From contig CM040124.1 in assembly GCA_022559845.1 (NCBI GenBank), positions 74,485,491-74,549,490 on the forward strand: a stretch of DNA of 64,000 nucleotides, given 5' to 3'. Source of the stretch: Amorphophallus konjac. Its lineage: Eukaryota > Streptophyta > Magnoliopsida > Alismatales > Araceae. The position numbers and the translations under genes were made by a program. The first letter of the stretch is position 1; every line of letters starts with the position of its first letter. Under the pieces are notes generated by a model, which was not told the DNA's origin, ran no database searches, and saw only the letters and a program-made list of their open reading frames with translations. Shown here one piece after another: positions 23,501 through 36,300 of this stretch.

Positions 23501-26500
23501 TTCAATATATTATCTATAAATAGACTTCAGCAAAATGCAGTAAATAGTGTTTCCTTTCACAATGTTTATTCATGGTTATGGGATAAGGGTTCCGAGGAGG
23601 ACTTTTCAGAAAAAAAGGGTTTCGAGGAGGAATGACTTGGTGGATCTCTCTTCTACAAGTTTTGCAGTTTCTGTGAATGGTTGGCAACAATTTCTTCCAC
23701 ATTGATATGGAAAGGCAGGGAGACCCCCCGACCTTCCTACTGCTTTTGCTAGTTGTGCTGGTCATAAGCAGAATGTGGGACAGGACAGTTGGCTGGGTTT
23801 CATTAGTTTTGCGAGTCCTTGTTCTGGCGGAATTTAAATAACCCACTTGCAACTTGTGGATAGTATTATTTCATTTGCAGCTGAAGATGAGAAAGTATAT
23901 TCTGAGTTTTATTTGGCTGTTCTGCAAGAAGTGAGCATATTGAAGGCGAATTTTGACTAAACATCATAGCAAGAAGGGGAGGGCTCAAGGAGTGAAATTC
24001 TTAGGGCGGCATGAATGTCAGGCTGCAGAATTGGGGTGTTTCCTAACTTTTGAAGCGCTTCACTGTAGGGACTGACTGGAGCAGTCTGGTAAGAGAATTT
24101 GAAACCTGTCTTTGCAAGCGAAGTAGACTTTTACATATGAAGGTAGGCTGCCTTGTGCAAAGCAGTTATTTTGAGTATCCCCATCTACTGTTTGTCTTCA
24201 TTTAGGTTTCCAAAAGCAGTGGCGAGGTGATTAGAGGCAGTCCAGTGCAGACTCTTTTGGTGCAACCGTGCAAGGGTGGGGATAGGGCTAGAGGATGGCA
24301 TGATGTGTCCAGGGGAAGAATTTGCGAACACAATGATAACAACATCTTGTGACTTGGAAACATTGAGGATATGAATAAGGCTGTTCTATAAACATGGCTG
24401 TGGATTGTAGGTCAAGACCCTAAACATGGAATTAGCCTCTGGTTACGAGTGATTAGGGAGAAGTGCTATAGGAGAGTCACTGTATGGGGTGGTTCCAATT
24501 GTCTTTGAGCAGGCTGTCATACGAGGAGTGGAGTCTTAAAGGCTAGTGAGATTGTCTACTCGAGCATTACAGTTTGCATTAGGATGGTCAGAGTTTTAGT
24601 TTTCGACCGGGCAGGTTGTGGAGTGGGATAAGATTAGAGGATGGCCAATGCACCTTGGGATATAGTATTATTAATGGTAAAGAGATCAATGACCTGAGAA
24701 TAAAGAACATTGAGGATATCAATAGGGGTCTGCTATGCAAATGGCTGCAGAATCTTGGACAAGATTGAAAGTCTATGGCTGCCAAAAAACTGACAGAAGT
24801 GCTACAGAAGTGGCAGTCTCTGGGACTGTTCCACTGTCTTTAAACAACCTCTCATATGTCTTGAGAGGAGTTTTACAGGCCAGAGAAATTGTCTACTTGA
24901 GCATTAAAATTTCCCTTGGGAGTTGCCAGGGGAATGTTTTTGGCAGGACAGGTAGTGTGGGGGTGGTGGCCATGTTTGTATGTAGCTTGGCATCAGACAC
25001 ATGGCTATTGGATGCTGAGGCTTTTGGAAGTGGGGGGTGGTTCCATGGTTTTGAGGAAATCTTTCAGATGAGGAAATTGGCCAGCTAATTGACCTGGTGG
25101 GTACTGTAGAGGGAATTGTCATCCAGTCGTGCACATCATGTAGGCGGAGATGGTGATGGTAGAGGAGTATGACACTCTTGGTGGGTTTTGCCCATCGCCT
25201 CAGAGTTGTGGGAGTGGTGGGGCATAAAAGGGGACTGAACAATGGGATGGCTGGTCCTGTACATGACTTTTGGGCACTTCTAGGAGAAAGAAATAGCATA
25301 ATTTTTGAAAGAATCAGAGGGTTTGCATGGTGGGTTGTAGGGTTTGTTTCACATGGGATCTTGGAGTGGGTCATATTTTGGTTACAGAGGACGGGCATAG
25401 TATGCCCATCTTGAGCCTCATCTGCTCTCTTCTTGGCAATGGGGTGTTCACTGTATCTTTTTGTATGGACAGATTTTTGGGCGATGGTCTTTGGTTCTCT
25501 AGAGAATACTTGTACACTTCCTTTCCACTCATTAATGGAATTGTGGTATGGTGCACCTTGAAAACGAATGTTCAGATCAAGTGGTAACCTTTACAATGAC
25601 TCAAACAGACAAAACTTTTCTGGAAAGCTGAAATTTTGATTTTTGATGATAACAAAGTCACTCATGCAATGGTTTATCCACTATCCATGGGTATGGGGGA
25701 CATGGAGTTTGTGGGGCTATGAAAAGCTAATGACCTGGAAAATAGGCATCCCTTGATTGCACTGAGTTATCATTGGGTAATTTCTCCAAACATTTCCTTC
25801 CATGCCAGTGGAGACTTGGAAGTGGAGATCTTCTAGACATAAGTGATGGAGGAAAGCATGTGTAGCCTGACATGGAGTATGATTGGTTCTATACTCCTAT
25901 AAACACTATAAATGTTTTAGTGAGTGATCTTATAGAGGGGTTTAACAAAGTGTGAATGAGTAACTCTGAGTGGTGGTTGGGAAGGTTGGGGAAGGCATTT
26001 TCTTAATCCATTTTCCATTTAGGGAATTGAATTTTGAACCTACCACCATGAGAGACATTGAAGTTCCGGGGGGATATGATAGTATGGACACTGTCTAGTG
26101 GAAGATATGTCTGAAGATCTCATTTGTGGTGAGTTTTTTTTGATGTAATCTTGGGGGAGTCGCCTTTCTATTATGGCGTCTTTGACATATTTGATGAGAC
26201 ACTTGCAGGTTTGGAAGACTTCTCCTGCTCAGAATTGATCTGATTTGTTGATACTTTTCTGTGTGAGATTAATTCTGCATTTCTGCCAAGGCTTGTTATT
26301 TTGTTGCCTCTCTATTCTGTTTTCTAGTGAGAGATTTCAAAATGCATCTCCATTGGATACATTTCCTTTACCTTCTTCCACCCCTCCACCATGCCCCCCC
26401 CCCCCCGAAAAAGGATATTTGTTGTAATACATTTATGGTACTGGGTTTTAGACAGCTAATTGGCTTTTTAGGGCTTTTATGCTTTTTCACCAGTGAAGGA

Positions 26501-29500
26501 GCTGTGTCTAAGTGCCATTACATCTCTCTTCGTGATGTATGTTATGTTCATATTTGGAGAAACAGGAGTAGAAAGGTGCTGAACTTACAAGAAATTAAAC
26601 TTGATGCTTTGATAAAGAATATCTATCATCATCCTCCCTGGCATGGTTTGCAGTAACACCTGGTACGTCTCGGTACTCGACCCGACCGGTCCGGTTCCGC
26701 CCCTTTGGTACCATTACATCTCTCCTCGTGATGTATGTTATGTTCATATTTGGAGAAACAGGAGTAGAAAGGTGCTGAACTTACAAGAAATTAAACTTGA
26801 TGCTTTGATAAAGAATATCTATCATCATCCTCCCTGGCATGGTTTGCAGTAACACCCGGTACGTCTCGGTACTTGACCCGACCGGTCCGGTTCCGCCCCT
26901 TTGGTACCGGTACTTCCGGTACCGATTCAAAAAAAAAAAAAACCTAAACCTGTCCCTTGTGCAGCCCTTCGGCCTTCACCCCTCCCTTGCACAGTCTGTA
27001 GCCAGCCACCCAGCCACCAGTCGGCCGCTTCACCACTCCCTTGCGCAGTCTGCAGCCAGCCACCCAGCCACCAGTTGGCCGCTGGAGCTCCACCGGCCAC
27101 CAGCATCCCGCCGGCAAGCCTCACAGTCCCTTGGGCACAGGAAAATAAAACAGAAGAAGAAGAAAAACATGCTGGCCGCCGAATCGCCGATGCCGTCGGC
27201 CTGTCGCCACCGGCCGCCGGTGACTCTTCCTCCATGGGCGGCACACTCATGGGAGAGAGAGAGAGAGAGGGCTTACAGAAGAAGACGGAGTGGCCGTTCG
27301 CCGCCATCCGCCATCCGCCGGTTGCCGCTGGCGGAGGAGGTGTGAGAGGGGGCGAGCCTCGTGCCAGCCCTAGCTCGAACAGTGTTCGGGGGAGAGGGCT
27401 CGAATGGTTGTGGGAAGAAAGGAGGGTGGGGGTTTTTAAAGTTTTAATTAGCCAGATCCGGTACTGGATTCGGTTCTGGGCTAAGATCGGGTTACCAGAC
27501 CCTGGAAATGATAAAGGGGGTATAATGGAACCGGGGGGGGGGGACGTTGGGGATCTGCCTGGTACTGTGTGGTATGTACCAGTACCGGTACTGGCCCTGA
27601 CTGGTACCGGTACTGTGAACCATGCTTCCTGTGAGTGCCTGATGTTTATATATTTTCCTTGGTAGATTTCAGAATGCCTTGAGTATTGTGTATACATTTA
27701 TGTCTGTAACTGCTTCTTCTATAATTTCAAGGATTGGAACTAGATCTCAGTGTCTCTTCTTAGGAATATTTATCTGGCACTTCTTGAAATGATGGTCTTC
27801 ATATGTTGCAGTGACTCTGTTCTTCCCCTGGAGACCACAGGATGCTTGCCTGCCTCAGCTGATAGCATGTCTTCACAATATTCAGCAGGCATCCAGAATG
27901 CTTGGGCTGGAATGCCAGGTCAGCGCACTTTGGCTGACATTGTGAAGATGGGTAGACCTCCAGGCAAGATCTCAAGAGCACCAGTTGCTCCGACTAACCC
28001 CAATGCATCTCATAATGTTAACTCATCAACCAGTCAGCACTTAAATGCTAAGGGTTCAAGCTCAACAGTTCTGTCAGAATCACACCATGAAAATCCTAAT
28101 TCTGTTGATTCAGATATAGTTTATGAGCCTGGTGTTTCTGTGGGCCAGTATACGACCCATGATGAGTGGCCTGTAGTTGATCAAGCAACTGCAGGAAGTG
28201 GTGCCTCCTTTTCTGAAACAAGTGCTGCTTCTGTTGTTTATGCTGACCCATCTACATCATTAAACTCGCATGTTGATGGAGCTAGTTTGCATCATAGTTC
28301 GCAGATAGATGAGGTACATGTCATGCAGGGAAATGTAGATGATGATATTCGGGCAGAAGACTTCATTAGACCTGTGACAGGATCTGACAAACACATACAG
28401 GTGGATGATTCAGGAGAAGAATCTGGTTTGGATGGAGGCCCTAATGGTGATATGAACTCCTACCAGTCTCAAATGCAGAATTTTGAGCATCATGAAGGTA
28501 ACTGGGTGGTTTACTTTTTTAGTGTTATGTCATGCTATAAATTTGAGATAATTTGACTTCAATCATGTCTACCGTCAGTAATCCTGAGTTCCTGTGTTGC
28601 AAACATCTCAAGCAAACAACAGTTTTTGTCGTTCCAGTTTGAATGCAAACAACCATGATCTCAGAGAATCTACAGAACATTTGTAGGTAGAAGGCAGTGT
28701 TATAGTATCATAGCTATACCATTTAAGTGTTTAATAGTATGAAGTGTAGAGGCTATATATAAGTGTGGAGGCTATGTATTGAGTTTCATTTCATGGTTAT
28801 TATCTACTTCTCAGGGAATGCTGTCGATGTGGATGTATCATCTACTGCTGCTAGCTTGCAGCAGCTTTGTTTGGACAAGGAGGATGTCTCCGTAACACAG
28901 GCAGATGATAACCCAGCAGTAATAATTCCAAACCATCTTCAGGTCACAAATGCAGACTGCTCACATTTGAGCTTCGGTAGTTTTGGATCTGGTATAAGTG
29001 CTGTTTTTTCTGGATCATTTGCATCAAAAACACTGAAGAGTAATCTGGAGATGCCATCTGATACTGCCGATGCCACTCCAGTGGATGATTCTGATGCTAG
29101 GTATTCTCAGTTATATGCATTTTTATATTCTGTCAGTATTGTTCTTGTTTATACTATTTGACTTCCCGTACAAATTTTGCAGAAATTCAGAGTACTATAA
29201 TAATGACCAGCTAAGACCTGCCTCGAATGAGAATGCAGACTGTGGACCGAGTACTAATTTGGAAAGTTACGAGACACCATCCTCACAACCTGATGTTGTC
29301 AGGTCTGATGCTGCAGATGTGACAGATGGGCACCAATACCAATTTCAGTCTTCAGTTCCAGAATACACATTCTCCAATACTGTACAACCGGCTGCTGCAT
29401 CATATGCTTCTGTGCAAGGGAATTCACAAATACAGAATCTAATGGTAATCTGATACTCCTTTTGATTTTGTGCTTACATATCAATCATGCTTATAGTGTA

Positions 29501-32500
29501 TGAAGGAGGAGATGGGCAGAAGAGAAGGTGGGGGAAGTGGAGACAAGCAAGAAGGGGAAGTCTGGTTGGGATAGATCTCTGTGTGGTTTTTTGTTCGCTT
29601 CCATGGTAATTGGGTTGAAGGATCTGGAGTTCCAGTGCCTGGATGTATGAGCTACATCTCTTTTTATGGACAGATGGCAGAAGTAGGTGTACTGACAACT
29701 GACAAGGTATGAGGTGGATTTTCAGGTGGAATCATAGTTGTCAAGGTGACAAGACGACCAAGGCGAGTTTGGGGTCTTTGACTGCCTAAGCGCTTAGGCG
29801 TCAAGTTCATAAACAGATGTGGTCATTAATATATATGTAATTTCCTATATAAAAGTTAATCATGATCATTGCACATATAGATAACAACAATAGTATGGAC
29901 GAAAATCAAAACTAATAGAAATGTCATTGCAATAAAATATCAAAATGAATTTTGAGATAAAATTAACAACAAAAATTAGACTTTTAGAATGAAGAAAATT
30001 GTCAAATACTAACCTGATATTTGCCAATTTCTTCAAAAAATCTGCAAATCATATTTGAAACAACATGCAAGTAATATAATGCTTATACCAAAAGAAACAA
30101 ACATCACCAATTATCACCATATGGACAAGCATATAATAAAACAAACAAACGAGGAATGAAGGAACTACCATAGACAATAGTAGACATAAAAGTCATACAA
30201 TATCCAACAAAAATAATAAAAACATCTAATGTCTCATTTGAAACTTCATGATCCTCATCTTCATCTTTATCACCATCTTCATCATTTGACTCCCATGGTG
30301 CATCATCATCATCTGTCTCTTCTTCCTCATTCTTCTATTCAGCTTGTTCATCATCACCCTTTTCCATTGAACGTGAAGTACTTCCTCTTGAGAGTCTCTT
30401 CTAGTCTTTTGTTCTGATGTGCCCATTGCTATATCCACCATTTCCCAGGTAAGTTCATCTCCTTCATGAACTACATCGTCGCCATCTTTAGTCATCCGCC
30501 AGTTCCCCAATTGAACTCTATTAGGCATATTGGATCATATTTCTCTGAATGTTTCTTTCTAAGAATTTTTCATGAAGGTGTCGATTGTATTGAACATAGA
30601 CTAAATCATTAAGTCTTTTATGCTCTAATCTATTCCTCTTTTTTGTATGAATCTGAAAAAACACAAAGATAAGATTAATGACTTTAACACAAATATACAT
30701 CTTACAAAATTATTTTAAAAGACTACTTAAAAATTCAAATATACTCCAATTACGTTCACAACCAGAAGAATTACAAGTCAATCCTAAAATCCTCAAAGCA
30801 ATGTTCATGAGTTCTGGTGTATCTCCATATTACAGCCACCAATCAGCTAGAGTAATGTTTAACAAAAAAATATAATTAAAATCACACTTCTCATTCAATA
30901 ACAATACACAAAATAAAAAAATTAATCAAATTACTCACTTCGCAATCTCCTATCACGAGCTTTAATTGACATTGAGGTTCCAAATGCACCTCTTCCATTC
31001 ATATATAATACCATCTGATCATTGATCTTGTCTTGTATATCACTATCTGACTCCATCCTTTCAACACATGCTAGGAAAGAATTTGAGAATTTTGTAACTG
31101 CAGTAGGACCATCCCTCATACGGGTTTCATAATATAATTTAGGGTTCAAGAAAAATCCTGCTTCATATAGAGGACGATTCATTTGATCCATCCAACGTCG
31201 CTCTACAATTTTCAACATAGGTTGGTACCCTTAGAACCAAAGTTCTCAATTATTTGCTTCTTTGCATGTTCCATTGTAGCATAAATGTATCCCATTGCAG
31301 GTTTCTCATTTGCATCAACCAACCTCAAAACCTGCAAAATGGGTTGAGATGCTCTCAATATCTCTTCAATGGCATGCCAAAACTTCACCTGAAAAATAAT
31401 TGAAGAAACAATTTTTCCCTTATTTGTCTTTGCTCATACACTATTATGCCATGCATCTGAAGTGAAGAATCTTCGCAAAACTTTTTTTATGACATCATCA
31501 TGCAACCTTTCCAACGTGAGAAAGGCTGTGGCTAATCTTGTCACTCCAAACCTTACAAGTTCTCTTCCTTTTGTCTCTTTCCTAATGTGGTCAAGCAAAC
31601 GAGTGTGGGTGTACATGTGTGTTGTCAACTTTTAAGCTTTTGAGATGGTGCCTGCATAAGCTTTCAATTTGCCAATGTCTTCTAGCATGAGATCAAGACA
31701 ATGGGCAGCACAAGGCGTTCAAAATAATTTTTTCATTTTCTCCATCAACATTCTATCTGCTGCAATGTTATAAGATGCATGGGTGTCACAACTTGCACAA
31801 CATTCTCCTCTCCAACCTTTTCAACCATCCTATCCAACAATTCATACAACAATCCTGCATCTTCTCTCTAATGAGAAATATTAAACGATTCCACAAAGTA
31901 AGTGCCTTCAGGACAATTTACCAAGAAGTTGATTAACTTTCTTTGCCTTTTGTATGTCTACCCATCACACATGATGGTGCACCCATAAGTCTATCATGTC
32001 TTTGAGGAGAGGCACTCTCAACTTTGCTAACTAGGTGGCTTAAATCATGGTCCAAATCGCCCTACAAGTTCAAACATTATCTCAAAACTTCTTAATTTGT
32101 CCGCATTAAAAGGCACTCCACCTTCATAAAACCATGTAGCTACAATTTCTCAACAATCTTTTTTTCTTCTTTTTTCAGTCTAGACTCCAACGTACTTTGC
32201 ACTCTTTTCCCACTCCTCCTTGCATCTACAAAATCTTCAACACTCATTCTCGCAAAAATATCCATTGGACCTTTGACAACTTTTTTACTTGAACTTGACA
32301 CTGGCACTGACACAGTGGAGTCCTTCGATGTTTCAACTGTCTCATCCTCAGAAGAATCATCATCTACTGTTGTACTCTCACAACATGACATCTTTCTTTT
32401 CTTATTTTTGTTTAGCCAACTCAGCATCTCATTAGCAATCTCCTTTGTAGTTTTTGGACATTTCTTCACATCACTAAACCCTCCTATTAAAACATTTTGT

Positions 32501-33311
32501 CTTTTGATTCCTCCATTTGTTATCAAACCACACAACTCACATTTTATTTTGTTTTTATCATGCTCATCTGGCCAATATGCATACTTCCACCCAGGATCAT
32601 TAGACTTGGCCTTCTTCTTCACTTCCGTACTTGGTGTCGAACTAGACTCTTCCATGATGACCACTGCAAAAAAAAAAAAAACAGAACATGCAATACTCAA
32701 CTACAGCCTACAGACTATTGTGTGACTGTGTGTGTGTGAAAGAGAGAGAGAGAGCAGGGGGCGGGGGAGACTACCTTGTGACTATTGTGTGGCGCTGTGT
32801 GTCACACACGTGTGCCATGTGTATGACTGTGTCTGACATTGTTACTGTGACAAGTGCGGGTGGGGGTGGGCATATCAGGGAGATAGAGGGAGGTAGGGCC
32901 CAACGGAGGTTAAGCTTGGGGGGGGGGGAGACAGGTGCGTGTTGGGTTTGTGGGTGAGTAAGCGTGTGAGACAAACACTGAGCATGGGCCCTCTATTTTT
33001 TTTTAAGTGAAAAAAATTTGAAAGTGGAGGGGGGCCCTCTATTGGGGTCTAAGTCTCGGAGGGAGACTGAGAGAGAGAGAGGAGACATGGAGGTCGAGAG
33101 GCCTGAGTAGGGTCCCTCTGTTTTTTTTTTGAGAGTGAAAAAATTGAAAGTGGAGGGGGAGCTCTCTGTTGGGGCTCGGAGTCTCGAAGAGAGAGAGATA
33201 GAGTGATAGAGAGATAGAGAGAGGGGAGACAGGGAGGTTGAGAGGAGAGGCACGAGGACCTCTATTTTTTTTAGTGAAAAAAATTGATAGTGTTGGGGAT
33301 CAGAGTCTCGG

Positions 33312-33356
<45 letters not shown>

Positions 33357-36300
33357 TCTGGGGACCATATGGGAGACAGAGAGAGGGGAGGGGCCCTCTG
33401 TTGGGGCTCGGTCAGATAGAGAGAGAGAGTCGGGGGATAGGCTCAGAGGAGTCGGGATAGTGGTCTGTAGTAGAGTGGAGAGACAGAGAGATGGGGGGGA
33501 CTATATGGGAGACAGAGAGAGAGTGGGGACCGTATGGGAGAGGGGAAGGTCCTCTGTTGGGGCTCAGAGAGAGAGAGAGAGAGAGAGTCAGAGAGCGAGA
33601 GATAGAGTGGGGGACTGGTTTGTGTGGGAGACACCTAGATAGAGAGGGAAAGAGAGTGAGAGAGAGTGGAACATACCAGAGAATTGGAGATGGAGGACCA
33701 TGGACGTCGGCAGCGGAGATGACGGTTCAGCTTCGGCGGCGGTGGATGTGGCACAGTGGCAGCCGCGGCGGATATTGATTCTCTAGCGGTGGAAGACGGA
33801 ATGTTCGGTCACTCCGACGGCGCAAGACGGTGGCGATGACGTCAGAGGACGGTGACCAACGGCGGAGGCGCGCGACCGACGGCGGAGGCCGACCATTGCA
33901 AACCCTAGCTCTGCCACGGTGGGATCGGAGAGAGGGTCGAAGTTAGAATGAGATCACAACACATTGGGCATGGGGGGCTTGCACAGGGTTTTTAACTTTA
34001 AATGGATCATCCGCCACTGTTTAAAGCGGGTCGCCCAGGCGGGTCCTGGTATCCAGATCCGCTACACCGAGCGAATAGGTGCTCGCTTAGGCACCCATCC
34101 CGCCTAGTCGAGCACCTATCCCGCCTTTTCACCCATGAAGAAAGCGGCCGGCCGCCTTGGACGTTCTGTAGCACCTTTGCGCCTAAGCAGCGCCTAAGCG
34201 GCACTTAAGCGAGCGCTTTAACAACTATGGGTGGAATGGTAGACAGGTACACATAGTCAATGCTGCAGACCACTTAGTTCTCTGCAGTGATGGAAGAGAG
34301 ATTTTTTTGTAAGTGCCTAGGAAATTGTAGAGAGAATGTGTTGCAGATAATTCCGAAACGTGGGGTAAGTTGCCCTTTTTGTGAGCCATGCTACCTCAGA
34401 GTTAAGGGAAGAGTTCCTTAAGTTGGATTCTGTTAGTGGTGGCTTCTAGGTGGCACAAGTGATGTTGGGTAATTGAGGTTAACCTGTGTCTGGATGGTCT
34501 GGATGGCATGGTGCTGTCTATTCTTGACAAGGTAAATTAGAAAACATCTTGGGACTTGGAAGAGTGATTTTGGCTCCTGCAGATTGACGTTAAAAGGAAA
34601 AGGTCATATATTGTTATAACCAATGCACCAAAGTGCTGTATGTCTCAATGAAGTTCAGTGGATAGTCTTCAAATCAGGTACAAGAGGAGTGCAACATGCA
34701 ATTTGTTGCTGACATACCGCTTCTCTTTAAAACTATCCCTTTCTTCTTCTCATGCTTTTTCCTAAGGGCCACGTCCTTCACTCTCTTGCCATATTTGTAG
34801 TGGATTTTGACCCCCTTTTTTGTATTTTTTGATCAAGAGAACATTTCAGCACATTGTGTGCACAGAACTTTGTAATGTTGCCTTTTAACTTGGAAGGGGC
34901 AGCAATCTGGTATATAATTTCATACTCCACCTTTCATTTCTTTTGAGCATACTCTAGTTTTTGATCGTGTTAAGTGGCGATAGGACAAATGCCATTTCAA
35001 AATAGGCTGTTTACTCTATTGGTGAATGCCATCTAGTCCCACAGTGGGTATTCACAAACCTCGCCATGCCTACATAGTTCTCAGACTTCCCACCCACTAG
35101 CTTGGGTTTCAAGTTGGCGGTTTTCTTTTGTAACAGTGTATCAGGGGTAGGCTGGTGGTCATTGGCCATGCAGCACTTGTCACTCCCAGCTGTCACAATC
35201 CCTTGCCATCTTTGGTGACAACTGGTTGTTGTTTTCTTTTTCGTTAGTTGCCCTTCAGATGTTCTGGCCTTCAAAACCCAAGTTTTGTACTTTGTCAACC
35301 AACCTTGTCCCTTCCTGACATCACCTTCCTCCACAACCATTGACACCTTTTACCTTTCTCCTTCATGCATCATTTTCTTCCGCAGCTATGATACTGCTTA
35401 CTTCTTAGTCCTGGTTCCATCATTTTTTTTTGGCAATGTCTTACAAGGTTGACTAGTTCAGTGGTTCCTCTACCTGTCAGTGTCTTCAATTGGTGATGCA
35501 GTCAACTCGCTGAAACTCTCGTTGTCGTTGTTGTCGTTGCAATAGTTGTCAAGGTGGTCACTAGTCCAGGCCTAAGGTGCTGGGCTGCCTCGTCTGGGCC
35601 CAAAAGGCAACCCAGGCACCCACTAAGACGGGTCAGGCTGTCCAAGGCACCCACCTGGACGCCTTGGGCCATCTGGCTCGGCCCAACAAATAATAGGATC
35701 TGGACCTGGATCCTATTCTTACCCGATGGATCCTCTATTTTTCTATAATTTTCATGTTTCTGCTTTCTAATTATCCCCTTCTTATGTTTATACTTCATTT
35801 TCCTTTTAATTTGTACTCCACATTTGATTTTGTCATAATTTGTACTCCACATGCAACAAAAGGAGAGAGAAGAAAAGTTTCGACACTGCTGCTCAAGCCC
35901 CCTAGCCTGTTTTCCTCTTTGTTTTCCAGTTTTATTTGTTTTCTCCCTCCCCTTGCAGCTCTGCTTTTTCCCCCCTTCTCCTCTCCTTTTCACCTACTTC
36001 ATCTTTTTTCTTTACTTTAGTGTCAGTTAGAACCCCACTAATATTCACATGCTAAAAATAATAGGCAAATACTCTTCCCCCCTCTCTCTCTCATGAACTT
36101 GCTGCCTAGGCGGCGACTAAGCACTCAGGCGCCCGGGGGACCAAGCTTGCCTTGGGTCGCCTTGTCGCCTTGACAACTATGGTTGTTGCTGTCAAACTCT
36201 TCTGCCATGGTGAGAGGCCTCAAGTTGACATATCAAACCATTGACTAAGTTGCAGGTCTCGTGGATGGCAGAAGCGGATCGAATCAGCCTATGCTGGCTG

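Larger units (their letters stand above)
22902..27811 (+). other. Intron 4 of the GIP1-like gene
   Basis: 4.9 kb between donor gtcagt and acceptor gttgcag. It contains a decayed L1-type LINE segment (about 24330-24870), a 196-bp tandem duplication (26515-26906), and an inverted-repeat element with a GGTACC-type array (26838-27624). The remaining parts (22902-24300, 24900-26500) are anonymous AT-rich DNA in which nothing was recognised. Confidence 0.6.

Noticed and set aside
26392..26406. Poly-C run
   Set aside because: A simple homopolymer, possibly length-variable or an assembly artefact; the same applies to those near 49250 and 57830.
26901..27697. 254-256 aa frames on both strands in intron 4
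   Set aside because: They are Pro/Ala/Ser-rich, lie within a non-autonomous element, and the arrays at both ends contribute to them. No domain seen.
30226..30528. Separate 100-aa acidic gene on the minus strand
   Set aside because: It fits as the C-terminal tail of the decayed hAT transposase, in the correct order and strand, so it is not a separate gene.
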